A stretch of DNA of 64,000 nucleotides, taken from contig DASZSW010000021.1 in assembly GCA_035548515.1 (NCBI GenBank), forward strand, positions 1 through 64,000, written 5' to 3'. Positions 53,839 to 62,840 of this stretch are shown here, one piece after another. The position numbers and the translations under genes were made by a program. Within the stretch, counting starts at the first letter, position 1, and each line of letters begins with the position of its first letter. This DNA comes from DASZQY01 sp035548515 (GTDB lineage: Bacteria > Pseudomonadota > Alphaproteobacteria > Rhizobiales > Kaistiaceae). Under the pieces are notes generated by a model that worked only from the letters and a program-made list of their open reading frames with translations, did not search any database and was not told the DNA's origin.

Positions 53839-55782
53839 ATGTCCGACAAGGTTTATGCGGTTCCTGCCGAGTGGGCGAAGCGCGCCTGGGTGGACGACGC
53901 CAAGTACAAGGCGATGTATGCGCGCTCTGTCGACGACCCGAACGGCTTCTGGGCCGAGCACGGCAAGCGCATCGACTGGATCCGCCCTTTCACCAAGGTG
54001 AAGAACACCGACTTCCATGCCCCGGTCTCGATCAAGTGGTTCGAGGACGGGTCGCTCAACGTCTCAGCCAACTGCCTCGACCGGCATCTGGCCAAGCGCG
54101 GCGACCAGGTCGCGATCATCTGGGAAGGCGACGACCCCTCCCAGTCGAAGAAGATCACCTACCGCGAGCTTCACGCCGAGGTCTGCCGGTTCGCCAACGT
54201 CCTGAAGGCGCTCGGTGCCGGCAAGGGCGACCGCATCACCATCTATATGCCGATGATCCCCGAGGCGGCGGTGGCGATGCTCGCCTGCGCCCGCATCGGC
54301 GCGATCCATTCCGTCGTCTTCGGCGGCTTCTCGCCCGAAAGCCTCGCCGGCCGCATCAACGACTGCGAGTCGCGTCTTGTCATCACCGCCGATGAAGGCC
54401 GCCGCGGCGGCAAGCTCGTGCCGCTGAAGAAGAACGTCGACGAAGCGCTGGCCTCCGCCCACGGCGTCGAGAAGGTGCTGGTGGTGAAAAACACCGGCAA
54501 CGCCGTCCCCATGAAAGGCGCGCGCGATGTCTGGTGGCATGACGAGGCGAAGAAAGCCTCCGCCGATTGCCCGCCCATCGAGATGGGCGCCGAGGATCCC
54601 TTGTTCATCCTCTATACGTCGGGCTCGACCGGCAAGCCGAAGGGCGTGCTTCACACCTCCGGCGGCTATCTCGTCTGGGTGGCGATGACGCACCAGTACG
54701 TCTTCGACTACCACGACGGCGACATCTACTGGTGCACCGCCGACGTCGGCTGGGTGACTGGCCACAGCTACATCGTCTACGGCCCGCTCGCCAACGGCGC
54801 GACGACGCTGATGTTCGAAGGCGTGCCCAACTATCCCGACGCCAGCCGCTTCTGGCAGGTCATCGACAAGCACAAGGTCAACATCTTCTACACCGCGCCG
54901 ACAGCCATCCGCGCCCTCATGGGCGCCGGCGACGACTACGTGAAGAAGACGTCGCGCGCCTCGCTCCACCTGCTCGGCTCGGTCGGCGAGCCGATCAATC
55001 CGGAAGCGTGGGAGTGGTATCACCGCGTCGTCGGCGACGGCCGCTGCCCGATCGTCGACACATGGTGGCAGACGGAGACCGGCGGCGCGCTGATCACACC
55101 GCTGCCCGGCGCCACCGCGCTGAAGCCGGGATCAGCGACGCGGCCCTTCTTCGGCGTGAAGCCCGCGCTGGTCGACGCCAGCGGCAAGACCATCGAAGGC
55201 GCCGCTTCCGGCAACCTCATCCTCACCGACTCATGGCCGGGCCAGATGCGCACGGTCTACGGCGACCACCAGCGCTTCATCGACACGTACTTCAAGACCT
55301 ACCCGGGCAATTACTTCACCGGCGATGGTTGCCGTCGCGACGAGGACGGCTACTGGTGGATCACCGGCCGCGTCGACGATGTCATCAACGTCGCCGGCCA
55401 TCGCCTGGGAACGGCTGAGGTGGAATCGGCATTGGTCGCCCATCCGAAAGTCTCGGAGGCCGCGGTCGTCGGCTACCCCCACACCATCAAGGGCCAGGGC
55501 ATCTACGCTTACGTCACCCTCATGGCCGGCGAGCAGCCGAGCGAGGACCTGCGCAAGGAGCTGGTGAACTGGGTGCGCAAGGAGATCGGCCCGATCGCCT
55601 CGCCCGACCTCATCCAGTTCGCGCCCGGCTTGCCCAAGACCCGCAGCGGCAAGATCATGCGCCGCATCCTGAGGAAGATCGCCGAGGATGACTTTGGCGC
55701 GCTTGGCGACACCTCGACGCTCGCCGATCCGGCAGTCGTCGATGACCTGGTCAAGAATCGGCAGAACAAGGCGAAGGGCTGA
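53839..55782 (+). CDS. acs: Acetyl-coenzyme A synthetase
   Basis: 647 residues, as expected for Acs. The AMP-binding motif is LYTSGSTGKPKGVLHT, the adenylation core has WWQTETGGALITPLPG, and the acetylatable Lys lies in GLPKTRSGKIMRRILR. The N-terminal 100 residues match the acetyl-CoA synthetase N-terminal domain (FTKVKNTDFHAPVSIKWF). It converts acetate, ATP and CoA to acetyl-CoA. The ATG at 53839 has GGAGG seven bases upstream; a GTG/ATG farther up adds seven residues. The Popeye-like gene follows 11 bp later. Confidence 0.97.
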   Translation: MSDKVYAVPAEWAKRAWVDDAKYKAMYARSVDDPNGFWAEHGKRIDWIRPFTKVKNTDFHAPVSIKWFEDGSLNVSANCLDRHLAKRGDQVAIIWEGDDPSQSKKITYRELHAEVCRFANVLKALGAGKGDRITIYMPMIPEAAVAMLACARIGAIHSVVFGGFSPESLAGRINDCESRLVITADEGRRGGKLVPLKKNVDEALASAHGVEKVLVVKNTGNAVPMKGARDVWWHDEAKKASADCPPIEMGAEDPLFILYTSGSTGKPKGVLHTSGGYLVWVAMTHQYVFDYHDGDIYWCTADVGWVTGHSYIVYGPLANGATTLMFEGVPNYPDASRFWQVIDKHKVNIFYTAPTAIRALMGAGDDYVKKTSRASLHLLGSVGEPINPEAWEWYHRVVGDGRCPIVDTWWQTETGGALITPLPGATALKPGSATRPFFGVKPALVDASGKTIEGAASGNLILTDSWPGQMRTVYGDHQRFIDTYFKTYPGNYFTGDGCRRDEDGYWWITGRVDDVINVAGHRLGTAEVESALVAHPKVSEAAVVGYPHTIKGQGIYAYVTLMAGEQPSEDLRKELVNWVRKEIGPIASPDLIQFAPGLPKTRSGKIMRRILRKIAEDDFGALGDTSTLADPAVVDDLVKNRQNKAKG

Positions 55783-55793
55783 ACTCACCGCGC

Positions 55794-56453
55794 ATGGAGT
55801 CGGTTCTCTCGCATCTCTTCGTCGGCGACAATCTGGTCCACCTGGCGGCGGCGATCTACCTCGCCGGCTTCCTGTTCCGCGACCAGATCATGCTGCGCGG
55901 CCTGCTGATCGCAGGCGACGTGGTCTACACCGCCTATTACGTGTTCGCGCCGGCCGAGCCGCTATGGGGTGGCGCCTTCTGGAGCATCGTCTTCATCCTC
56001 GTCAACACAGTGATGATCACCCGCATCATCGCCGATCGCGCTCATTTCGGGCTGAGCGAGGACGAGCTTCTGCTGTTCCGCAAACTGGACACCATGACTC
56101 CGGGCGAATTCCGGCGCTTCGTGCGGCTCGCCGGCTGGCACAAGGCGTCGGACCAAACCATCCTCACCCGCGAGAACCAGCAGCTCGAGAATCTCTACTT
56201 CGTCATCGACGGCGGCATCACCATCGAGAAAGCCGGCCGCGCGACGCCGATCGATGCCGGCGTCTTCATCGGCGAGGTATCGTTCCTGCTGACGCAACCC
56301 GCTTCGGCGACGGTCACTCTCAGCCCGGAGGCGCGTTACGTGGCGTGGGACGCCGGCGCGCTTCGTCGCCTGCTGATCCGCGCCCCGTCGTTGCGCATCG
56401 CCTTCAACGCCGCCCTCAACCGGGACATGGCCGCAAAAGTGGCCCGCGCCTGA
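55794..56453 (+). CDS. Popeye-like membrane protein with cyclic-nucleotide-binding-type domain
   Basis: 219 residues. Three hydrophobic segments (LVHLAAAIYLAGFLF, MLRGLLIAGDVVYTAYYVF, FWSIVFILVNTVMITRII) precede a cytoplasmic domain of about 120 residues resembling a cyclic-nucleotide-binding (CRP-like) beta roll: TILTRENQQLENLYFVIDGGITIEKAG, DAGVFIGEVSFLLTQPASATVTL. This layout is that of Popeye proteins, which bind cAMP in animals. The usual phosphate-binding FGE-RA pattern appears as IGEVSFLL-PASATV, so Arg is replaced by Ser. It is next to acs with an 11-bp gap; a link to acetate metabolism is inferred, not shown. Confidence 0.75.
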   Translation: MESVLSHLFVGDNLVHLAAAIYLAGFLFRDQIMLRGLLIAGDVVYTAYYVFAPAEPLWGGAFWSIVFILVNTVMITRIIADRAHFGLSEDELLLFRKLDTMTPGEFRRFVRLAGWHKASDQTILTRENQQLENLYFVIDGGITIEKAGRATPIDAGVFIGEVSFLLTQPASATVTLSPEARYVAWDAGALRRLLIRAPSLRIAFNAALNRDMAAKVARA

Positions 56454-56454
56454 T

Positions 56455-56907
56455 CTATTTCCGCACGCTCGCGACCGGGCACCAGTCCGCCCGCTCGCCC
56501 TTGCCGTCGTAGGGATGCGCCAGACCCGTCGCGATCATCGCAGCAGCGATATCGGCACCAGCCGCGTCGGCGACGCGGGCATCCACCCGCCCGCCATACT
56601 TGTCCCAAGCCACGTTGGTCAGCTCGACGCTGTCGCCCGCGAGTCGCGTAAGCTTCAAGCGCGCCTGCTCGGCCAGCGTCTTTTCCTGGGCACAGCGGCT
56701 GTGCAGCTCCGGCGTGTCGATCCCGCGGATACGCACCCGCGACGTGATGTCGACGCCCAGCCAGACGTGCGCCGTCACGTCCAGCGTATCCCCGTCGATC
56801 ACGGCATTGACCGAAGCGGTGACCGGGCCTTCGAGCGTCTCTTCGGCGTGCGCCGGCAGGACGAAAGCCGTCACCGCCGCAATCCAGAGAAAGCCTCGAA
56901 TCGTCAT
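56455..56907 (-). CDS. Thermonuclease (SNase-like) family secreted protein
   Basis: 150 residues. A signal peptide (FLWIAAVTAFVLPAHA) leads to a staphylococcal-nuclease-like domain: ASVNAVIDGDTLDVTA, VRIRGIDTPEL (catalytic Arg and Glu), LTRLAGDSVEL and DKYGGRVDARV (second Arg). Four of the nuclease motifs are present, so phosphodiesterase activity on nucleic acids is plausible; calcium would be the cofactor. The ATG at 56907 gives a typical signal peptide; it has no strong ribosome site. Convergent with the Popeye-like gene, one base apart. Confidence 0.88.
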   Translation of the reverse strand: MTIRGFLWIAAVTAFVLPAHAEETLEGPVTASVNAVIDGDTLDVTAHVWLGVDITSRVRIRGIDTPELHSRCAQEKTLAEQARLKLTRLAGDSVELTNVAWDKYGGRVDARVADAAGADIAAAMIATGLAHPYDGKGERADWCPVASVRK

Positions 56908-57058
56908 AGGAATATATTCACATATGCCGCAGTCAATCACAAGCCCGCCGCATTGCGCCCAGTTCATGTTCGCCCCAGCCCGCCGACGCTTGCAGCAAGT
57001 CCGGCCGCTTCCCAGATTTATGCGAGCGGGGTTACCGCGCCGCTAAGGAAATGAAGGT

Positions 57059-58036
57059 ATGAGCACCCTCCGCACTGGCATGCTTCTGGCCGCGCTGACC
57101 GCCCTGTTCATCGGCGTCGGCTTCCTGATCGGCGGCTCAGGCGGGGCGCTGATCGCCTTTCTCTTCGCCGCCGGCATCAATTTCGTGTCGTACTGGAACG
57201 CCGATCGCATGGTGCTGGCGATGGCGCGCGCCCGCGAGGTCGATGCGCGCACGGCGCCCGAGTTCTACGCCATGATCCAGACGCTGGCCGCCGACGCCGG
57301 CCTGCCGATGCCGAAGGTCTACGTTGCCGACAACCCGCAGCCGAACGCCTTCGCCACGGGCCGCAATCCCGAGCATGCCGCGGTGTGCGCCACGACGGGA
57401 CTCCTCAATGCGCTGGACCACGAGGAGATCGCCGCGGTGATGGCGCACGAGCTCGGCCATGTTAAGAACCGCGACACGCTCACCATGACCATCACCGCCA
57501 CCATCGCCGGCGCCATCTCGATGCTCGCCAACTTCGCCTTCTTCTTCGGTGGCGGCAGCCGCAACAATAACAACGGCGGCATCCTTGGCGTTCTCGCCGC
57601 CGCGATCCTGGCGCCGGTCGCCGCCATGCTCGTGCAGATGGCGATCAGCCGCACGCGCGAATACGAGGCGGATCGCGTCAGCGCCGAGATCACCGGCGAG
57701 CCGCGCAACCTGGCGTCGGCACTGGCCAAGATCGCCAACCTCGCACAGCGCATTCCTAACGCGGCAGCCGAGCGCAACCCGGCGATGGCGCATCTGTTCA
57801 TCATCAACCCGCTGTCCGGCGCGCGCATGGACAACCTGTTCTCCACCCACCCGGCGACGGAGAACCGCATCGCCGCACTGATGGCGATGGAAGGCGAGGA
57901 CAAGAGGCGGGGAGCGCCGGGGGCGCGACCGGGGACTGAAAACTGGCGAGCGGCGCGAGAGCCGCGACCGGGAACGCAAAAAATCGCCGTGCCCCGAGTC
58001 GGCCAAACGCTCCGCCCGCGCGGTCCGTGGGGTTGA
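57059..58036 (+). CDS. htpX: Membrane-bound zinc metalloprotease HtpX
   Basis: 325 residues. Two N-terminal membrane segments (LAALTALFIGVGFLIGGSGG, ALIAFLFAAGINFVS), the zinc site VMAHELGHVKNRDT with the third ligand Glu in EYEADRVSAEI, and two further segments (ISMLANFAFFFGG, GGILGVLAAAILAPVAAMLV) define HtpX, a stress-induced peptidase for misfolded membrane proteins. The C-terminal basic tail (about 40 residues) is longer than usual and Arg/Pro-rich. Its end overlaps the start of rsmB by about 10 bp. Confidence 0.95.
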   Translation: MSTLRTGMLLAALTALFIGVGFLIGGSGGALIAFLFAAGINFVSYWNADRMVLAMARAREVDARTAPEFYAMIQTLAADAGLPMPKVYVADNPQPNAFATGRNPEHAAVCATTGLLNALDHEEIAAVMAHELGHVKNRDTLTMTITATIAGAISMLANFAFFFGGGSRNNNNGGILGVLAAAILAPVAAMLVQMAISRTREYEADRVSAEITGEPRNLASALAKIANLAQRIPNAAAERNPAMAHLFIINPLSGARMDNLFSTHPATENRIAALMAMEGEDKRRGAPGARPGTENWRAAREPRPGTQKIAVPRVGQTLRPRGPWG

Positions 58037-59337
58037 GCCGGCCACCGACCCGGCGGAGCGCCGCGCCCGGCTTTGGCGCACGCGCGGTTGCGGTGGCGCT
58101 GCTCGCGAGCGTCGTCGAGAAGCGCCAACCGCTCGACGCCACGCTGGAAAACGACAAAGCCTTCGCCGCGCTCGACACCCGCGACAAGGCGCTCGCCCGC
58201 GCCATTGTCGGCACGACGCTCCGCCATTACGGCACCATCGACGCCATTCTCTCGTCGCTGATCCAAAAGCGCCCGCGCGGCGCCGGAACGCTGAACCGCA
58301 TCCTGGAGACCGCCACGGCGCAGCTTCTGTTCATGGGCGTCGCCGACCACGCCGCGGTATCGGTGGCCATCGATCAACTCGCCGCCGATCGCGACGGCGC
58401 GCATTTCAAGGGCCTCGCCAACGCCGTGCTTCGTCGCATCGCGCGGGAACGCGAGACGTTGCTCGCCGAATTCGCAATGCCCGAAGGCGACACGCCCGAG
58501 TGGCTCTGGCGCCGCTGGGTGGCGGCCTACGGCGAGGCCACCGCCCGCGCCATCGCGGACGCGCACCACACCGAGCCCTCGCTCGACCTTTCGGTCAAGT
58601 CCGACCCCGCGGACTGGGCTGCGAAGCTCGACGGCATCGTGCTCCCCACCGGCTCCGTCCGCACGGTCGCCGGTGGCGATGTTCCCTCGCTCGCTGGCTA
58701 CGCCGAGGGCCAATGGTGGGTGCAGGATGCCGCGGCCGCGCTCCCGGCGAAGCTGCTCGGCGATGTCGCCGGCAAGCGCATCGCCGACCTGTGCGCCGCG
58801 CCCGGCGGCAAAACCGCCCAGCTTGCCGCGGCGGGCGCCGTGGTCACCGCCGTCGATATATCGTCGCCGCGGCTGGAACGCCTGGCGGCCAACCTCAAGC
58901 GGCTGAACCTTGCCGCTGAAACCGTCGCGAGCGATGTGCTCAAGTGGCAGCCCGCGGCTGAGTTCGACGCGATCCTGCTCGACGCTCCGTGCACCGCGAC
59001 CGGCACCATCCGCCGCCACCCCGACGTCGTCTGGCTGAAGCGGGCCGAGGACGTCGCTGCCCTGGCGAAGCTCCAGGCGAAGATGATCGACCACGCGCTG
59101 GGCCTGCTGAAACCTGGCGGCACGCTGGTCTATTGCACCTGCTCGCTTGAGCCCGAGGAGGGGGAAGGTCACGCCGCCGGCCGCACCGTCGACCCGATAC
59201 GTCCCGATGAAGTCGTTGGCTTGGCGGAAATCATCACGCCGGCGGGCACAATCCGCACCCTTCCGTCGCATTTGCCCAACGCCAACCCGCGCCTGGCCGG
59301 CCTCGACGGCTTCTTCGTCATGCGGCTGCGCAAGTAG
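58027..59337 (+). CDS. rsmB: 16S rRNA (cytosine-5) methyltransferase RsmB-like
   Basis: About 436 residues. An N-terminal NusB-like RNA-binding domain (ALLASVVEKRQPLD, ILETATAQLLFMGV) is followed by the Fmu/Sun methyltransferase domain: SAM site ADLCAAPGGKTAQLA, VTAVDISSPRLERLAANL, catalytic motif DAPCTATGTIRRHPDV (Cys) and YCTCSLEPEEGE (second Cys). It methylates C967 of 16S rRNA in E. coli. GTG at 58027 or TTG at 58033 (TTGA overlap with the htpX stop) could be the start. Confidence 0.94.
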   Translation: MGLSRPPTRRSAAPGFGARAVAVALLASVVEKRQPLDATLENDKAFAALDTRDKALARAIVGTTLRHYGTIDAILSSLIQKRPRGAGTLNRILETATAQLLFMGVADHAAVSVAIDQLAADRDGAHFKGLANAVLRRIARERETLLAEFAMPEGDTPEWLWRRWVAAYGEATARAIADAHHTEPSLDLSVKSDPADWAAKLDGIVLPTGSVRTVAGGDVPSLAGYAEGQWWVQDAAAALPAKLLGDVAGKRIADLCAAPGGKTAQLAAAGAVVTAVDISSPRLERLAANLKRLNLAAETVASDVLKWQPAAEFDAILLDAPCTATGTIRRHPDVVWLKRAEDVAALAKLQAKMIDHALGLLKPGGTLVYCTCSLEPEEGEGHAAGRTVDPIRPDEVVGLAEIITPAGTIRTLPSHLPNANPRLAGLDGFFVMRLRK

Positions 59338-59458
59338 CGAAGTTGCCCGCACAAGCGTAGCGGGAATAACCCTGCCACGCATTTGCCCATACGCATCAAT
59401 AGGGCGATAGTCCGCGCCGAATCGGGTGGCGGGCGTGCGTGAGGGGAGTAGGTAGCGA

Positions 59459-61213
59459 ATGGCGATCGGATCTGCGTCCGGTCCGGGTCGGCAGCTGCGC
59501 TTTGCCTTCAGCGCGGGGCGGCGCGCCCTCGCCTATCGTTTCCATGCGAGCTTCCTCTATCGCTGGCGCTTCGCCGGCCAGCAGCCCGAACGCCTCACCA
59601 TCGCGCCCATCGATCTGCGCACCGCCGACCCGACGGTCGCGCTCGATATCTACGCCGGCCGCTGGGTGTTCAACGGCGACGGCGTCGACATCGAGGGCTT
59701 CTCCGTGTTCGACGCCGAGCCGCCGAACGAGGAGTGGGCGCGCCAGCTCCACTCCTTCGGCTGGCTGAGGCACCTGCGCGCTTCCGACATGGCGCTGTCG
59801 CGTTCCAATGCGCGCAGCCTGGTCGACGAATGGATCCGCTTCTCCTCCCATCACGACAAGGTCGCGTGGAATCCGGAGATCGTGGCGCGCCGCCTGATGG
59901 CCTGGCTCAGCCAGACGCCCCTGGTGCTGGAGGGCTGCGACTTCAATTTCTATCGCCGCTTCATGCGCTCGCTCGGCAAGCAGTTGCGCTATCTCCGCCG
60001 CGTCGCCCACGATGCCGGCCCCGGCCTGCCGCGCCTCCGCGTGATGATCGCGCTGGCGGCAATGGCACTATCCATCCCCGAGCAGCAGCGGTTCCTGAAG
60101 CAGGCGCAGCGCCGCCTCGACGTGGAGCTGGTGGCACAGATTCTGCCTGATGGCGGCCATGTCAGCCGCAACCCCGGCGTCATCCTCGAGCTGCTTGTCG
60201 AGCTGCTGCCGCTCCGCCAGGCGTTCATTGCCAAAAGCGTGCCGCCCTCGCGCATCCTGCTCTCCGCCATCGATCGCATGATGCCGATGCTGCGTTTCTT
60301 CCGGCAGGGCGACGGCAGCTTTACCCATTTCAACGGCATGGGCGACACCGCCACCGACCAGCTGGCGACGATACTCGCCTACGACGACGCCCGCGCCGCA
60401 GTGCCCGCCAATGCGCCACATTCCGGCTACCAGCGCGTTGAGGCAAGCGGCACGATCGTGGTCGTCGACGCCGGCCGCCCGCCGCCGCCCGATTTCAGCG
60501 TCGGCGCCCACGCCGGCTGCCTGTCCTTCGAGATGAGCGTCGGCCGGCAGCGTCTGATAGTGAACTGCGGTGTGCCGAAACCCAGCGCCGCCGCACTCCG
60601 GCGTCTCGCCCGCACCACCGCCGCCCACTCGACAGTGACCATCAACGACACGTCATCCTGCCGCATCCTCAACCGCGGCGTTGTCGGTGAAGTCTTCGGC
60701 GAGGCCGTCGTCGCCGGGCCGAACCGCATCGACGTCGCCCGCCGCAGCGTGCATGGCGCGACCGAACTCGACCTCCGCCACAATGGCTACGTCGACCGCT
60801 ACCGTCTGGTGCATGAACGCCAGCTCTCGCTCTCCGATGCCGGCGACCGGCTGGAGGGCATGGATACCTTCGTCATGCCCAACGGCGACGTCAGCCGCAG
60901 CGGCAAGGACTCCTTCGCCATCCGCTTCCACCTCCATCCCAACGTGCGCGCCATCGTGCTGCACGACCGCCGCGCGGTGCTGATGGAACTGCCTGACGGC
61001 GAGAGCTGGGAGTTCGAGACCGACGGCCCCGAGATCGCCATCGAGGAATCGATCCTGCTCTCCGACAACCGCGGCAACCGCGCGACCGAGCAGGTCGTGA
61101 TCTACGGCCGCGTTCAGCAGACGCCGCGGGTGCAGTGGACCCTGCACCGCACCGCCCTTGCCGGCCGCCGCGCCCGCACCGTCGCCGCATCCCAGGACGA
61201 ATTCGCCCGCTAG
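59459..61213 (+). CDS. Heparinase II/III family protein
   Basis: 584 residues. An N-terminal alpha-toroid region (RSNARSLVDEWIRFSSHH, MAWLSQTPLVLEGCDFNFYRRF) and a C-terminal beta-sandwich of the heparinase II/III type (GCLSFEMSVGRQRLIVNCG, AHSTVTINDTSS, DRLEGMDTF) are seen. No signal peptide is evident. The gene is conserved between rsmB and purH in Rhizobiales; its substrate is unknown and it may act in cell-envelope polysaccharide metabolism. The start at 59459 has GGAGTAGG upstream. purH starts 20 bp downstream. Confidence 0.92.
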   Translation: MAIGSASGPGRQLRFAFSAGRRALAYRFHASFLYRWRFAGQQPERLTIAPIDLRTADPTVALDIYAGRWVFNGDGVDIEGFSVFDAEPPNEEWARQLHSFGWLRHLRASDMALSRSNARSLVDEWIRFSSHHDKVAWNPEIVARRLMAWLSQTPLVLEGCDFNFYRRFMRSLGKQLRYLRRVAHDAGPGLPRLRVMIALAAMALSIPEQQRFLKQAQRRLDVELVAQILPDGGHVSRNPGVILELLVELLPLRQAFIAKSVPPSRILLSAIDRMMPMLRFFRQGDGSFTHFNGMGDTATDQLATILAYDDARAAVPANAPHSGYQRVEASGTIVVVDAGRPPPPDFSVGAHAGCLSFEMSVGRQRLIVNCGVPKPSAAALRRLARTTAAHSTVTINDTSSCRILNRGVVGEVFGEAVVAGPNRIDVARRSVHGATELDLRHNGYVDRYRLVHERQLSLSDAGDRLEGMDTFVMPNGDVSRSGKDSFAIRFHLHPNVRAIVLHDRRAVLMELPDGESWEFETDGPEIAIEESILLSDNRGNRATEQVVIYGRVQQTPRVQWTLHRTALAGRRARTVAASQDEFAR

Positions 61214-61232
61214 CGCCACGAGCCCGTCACCA

Positions 61233-62840
61233 ATGTCGATCAAGCCCGCCGCCACGCCGTTGCCCGATCGCGTGCAAATCCGCCGCGCGCTCATCTCGGT
61301 CTTCGACAAGACTGGCGCCGTGGATCTGGCAAAGGCGCTCGCCGCGGCAAACGTCGAAATCGTCTCCACCGGCGGCACCCTCGCCGCGATCAAGGCTGCC
61401 GGAATCGCCGCCAAGGACGTCGCCGACCTCACCGGCTTCCCCGAAATCATGGATGGCCGCGTCAAGACGCTGCACCCCAAGGTGCACGGCGGCCTGCTCG
61501 CCGTCCGCGACGACCCGGCTCACGCACAGGCGATGGCCGATCACGCCATCGCCGGCATCGACCTGCTCGTCTCCAACCTCTACCCGTTCGAGGCGACCGT
61601 CGCCTCCGGCGCCGACGAGCGCACCATCGTCGAGAACATCGACATCGGCGGTCCCGCCATGATCCGCGCCGCCGCCAAGAACCACGGCTATGTCGCGGTC
61701 GTGGTCGACCCGGCCGACTACGCGGAGATCACCGGCGCCATCGCCGCCGGCACGACGCTGGCGCTCCGCCGGCGCCTCGCGGCCAAGGCATACGCCCGCA
61801 CTGCCGCCTACGACGCCGCCGTTTCCGGCTGGTTTGGCGAGGCCGTCGGCGAACCCTACCCGGCCTTCGCGGCATGGGGCGGCAAGCTTGTCGAGAAGTT
61901 GCGCTACGGCGAGAATCCGCACCAGTCGGCCGCGCTTTATCGCACCGGCGAGCAGCGCCCCGGCGTCTCCAGCGCCCGCCAGGTCCAGGGCAAGGAGCTG
62001 TCCTACAACAACATCAACGATACCGACGCCGCCTTCGAGCTGATCGCCGAGTTCGATCCGAAGGACAGCGCCGCGGTGGGGATCATCAAGCACGCCAACC
62101 CATGCGGCGTCGCGGTCGCACCGACGCTCGCCGAGGCCTACCGCAACGCCTTCCGCACCGACACGTTCTCCGCCTTCGGCGGCATCGTCGCCATGAACCG
62201 CCCGATGGACGAAGGCATCGCCTCCGAGATCGTGAAAATCTTCACCGAGGTGATTGTCGCGCCGGGCGCCAGCGACGCCGCGCTCGCCATCCTCGCCGCG
62301 AAGAAGAACCTGCGCATCCTGCTGGTCGACCGCCTCCCCGATCCGCGCGCGAAAAGCGTCACCGTGCGCTCCGTCGCCGGCGGCCTGCTGGTGCAAGACC
62401 GTGACGCCGGCATGATCACCCGCGCCGACCTCAAGGTCGTGACCAAACGGGCGCCCACCGATGCCGAGATCGCCGACCTCATGTTCGCCTGGCGCGTCGC
62501 CAAGCACGTGAAGTCCAACGCCATCGTCTACGCCAGGAACGGCGCCACCGCGGGCATCGGCGCAGGCCAGATGTCGCGCCTGGATTCCGCCATCCTAGCC
62601 GCCCGCAAGGCGGCCGATTCTGCGAAGGAAGCAAAGCTTCCCGAGTCTCTAGCCAAGGGCTCGGTCTGCGCCTCCGATGCCTTCTTCCCGTTCCCCGACG
62701 GGCTGGAAGCCGCCGCGGACGCCGGCATCACCGCCGTGATCCAACCCGGCGGCTCGCAGAACGATGCCGCCGTCATCGCAGCCGCCGATCAACGCGGGAT
62801 CGCGATGGTCATCACGGGCATGCGCCACTTCCGGCACTAG
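61233..62840 (+). CDS. purH: Bifunctional AICAR formyltransferase/IMP cyclohydrolase
   Basis: 535 residues. The N-terminal MGS-like IMP cyclohydrolase domain (ALISVFDKTGAVDLAKAL, KTLHPKVHGGLLAVRDD) and the C-terminal AICAR transformylase domain (KELSYNNINDTDAAFELIAEF, IIKHANPCGVAV, with catalytic Lys-His) are intact; ending is at PGGSQNDAAVIAAADQ. It performs the last two steps of purine synthesis. The ATG at 61233 fits; upstream in-frame starts give unrelated residues. Confidence 0.97.
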   Translation: MSIKPAATPLPDRVQIRRALISVFDKTGAVDLAKALAAANVEIVSTGGTLAAIKAAGIAAKDVADLTGFPEIMDGRVKTLHPKVHGGLLAVRDDPAHAQAMADHAIAGIDLLVSNLYPFEATVASGADERTIVENIDIGGPAMIRAAAKNHGYVAVVVDPADYAEITGAIAAGTTLALRRRLAAKAYARTAAYDAAVSGWFGEAVGEPYPAFAAWGGKLVEKLRYGENPHQSAALYRTGEQRPGVSSARQVQGKELSYNNINDTDAAFELIAEFDPKDSAAVGIIKHANPCGVAVAPTLAEAYRNAFRTDTFSAFGGIVAMNRPMDEGIASEIVKIFTEVIVAPGASDAALAILAAKKNLRILLVDRLPDPRAKSVTVRSVAGGLLVQDRDAGMITRADLKVVTKRAPTDAEIADLMFAWRVAKHVKSNAIVYARNGATAGIGAGQMSRLDSAILAARKAADSAKEAKLPESLAKGSVCASDAFFPFPDGLEAAADAGITAVIQPGGSQNDAAVIAAADQRGIAMVITGMRHFRH

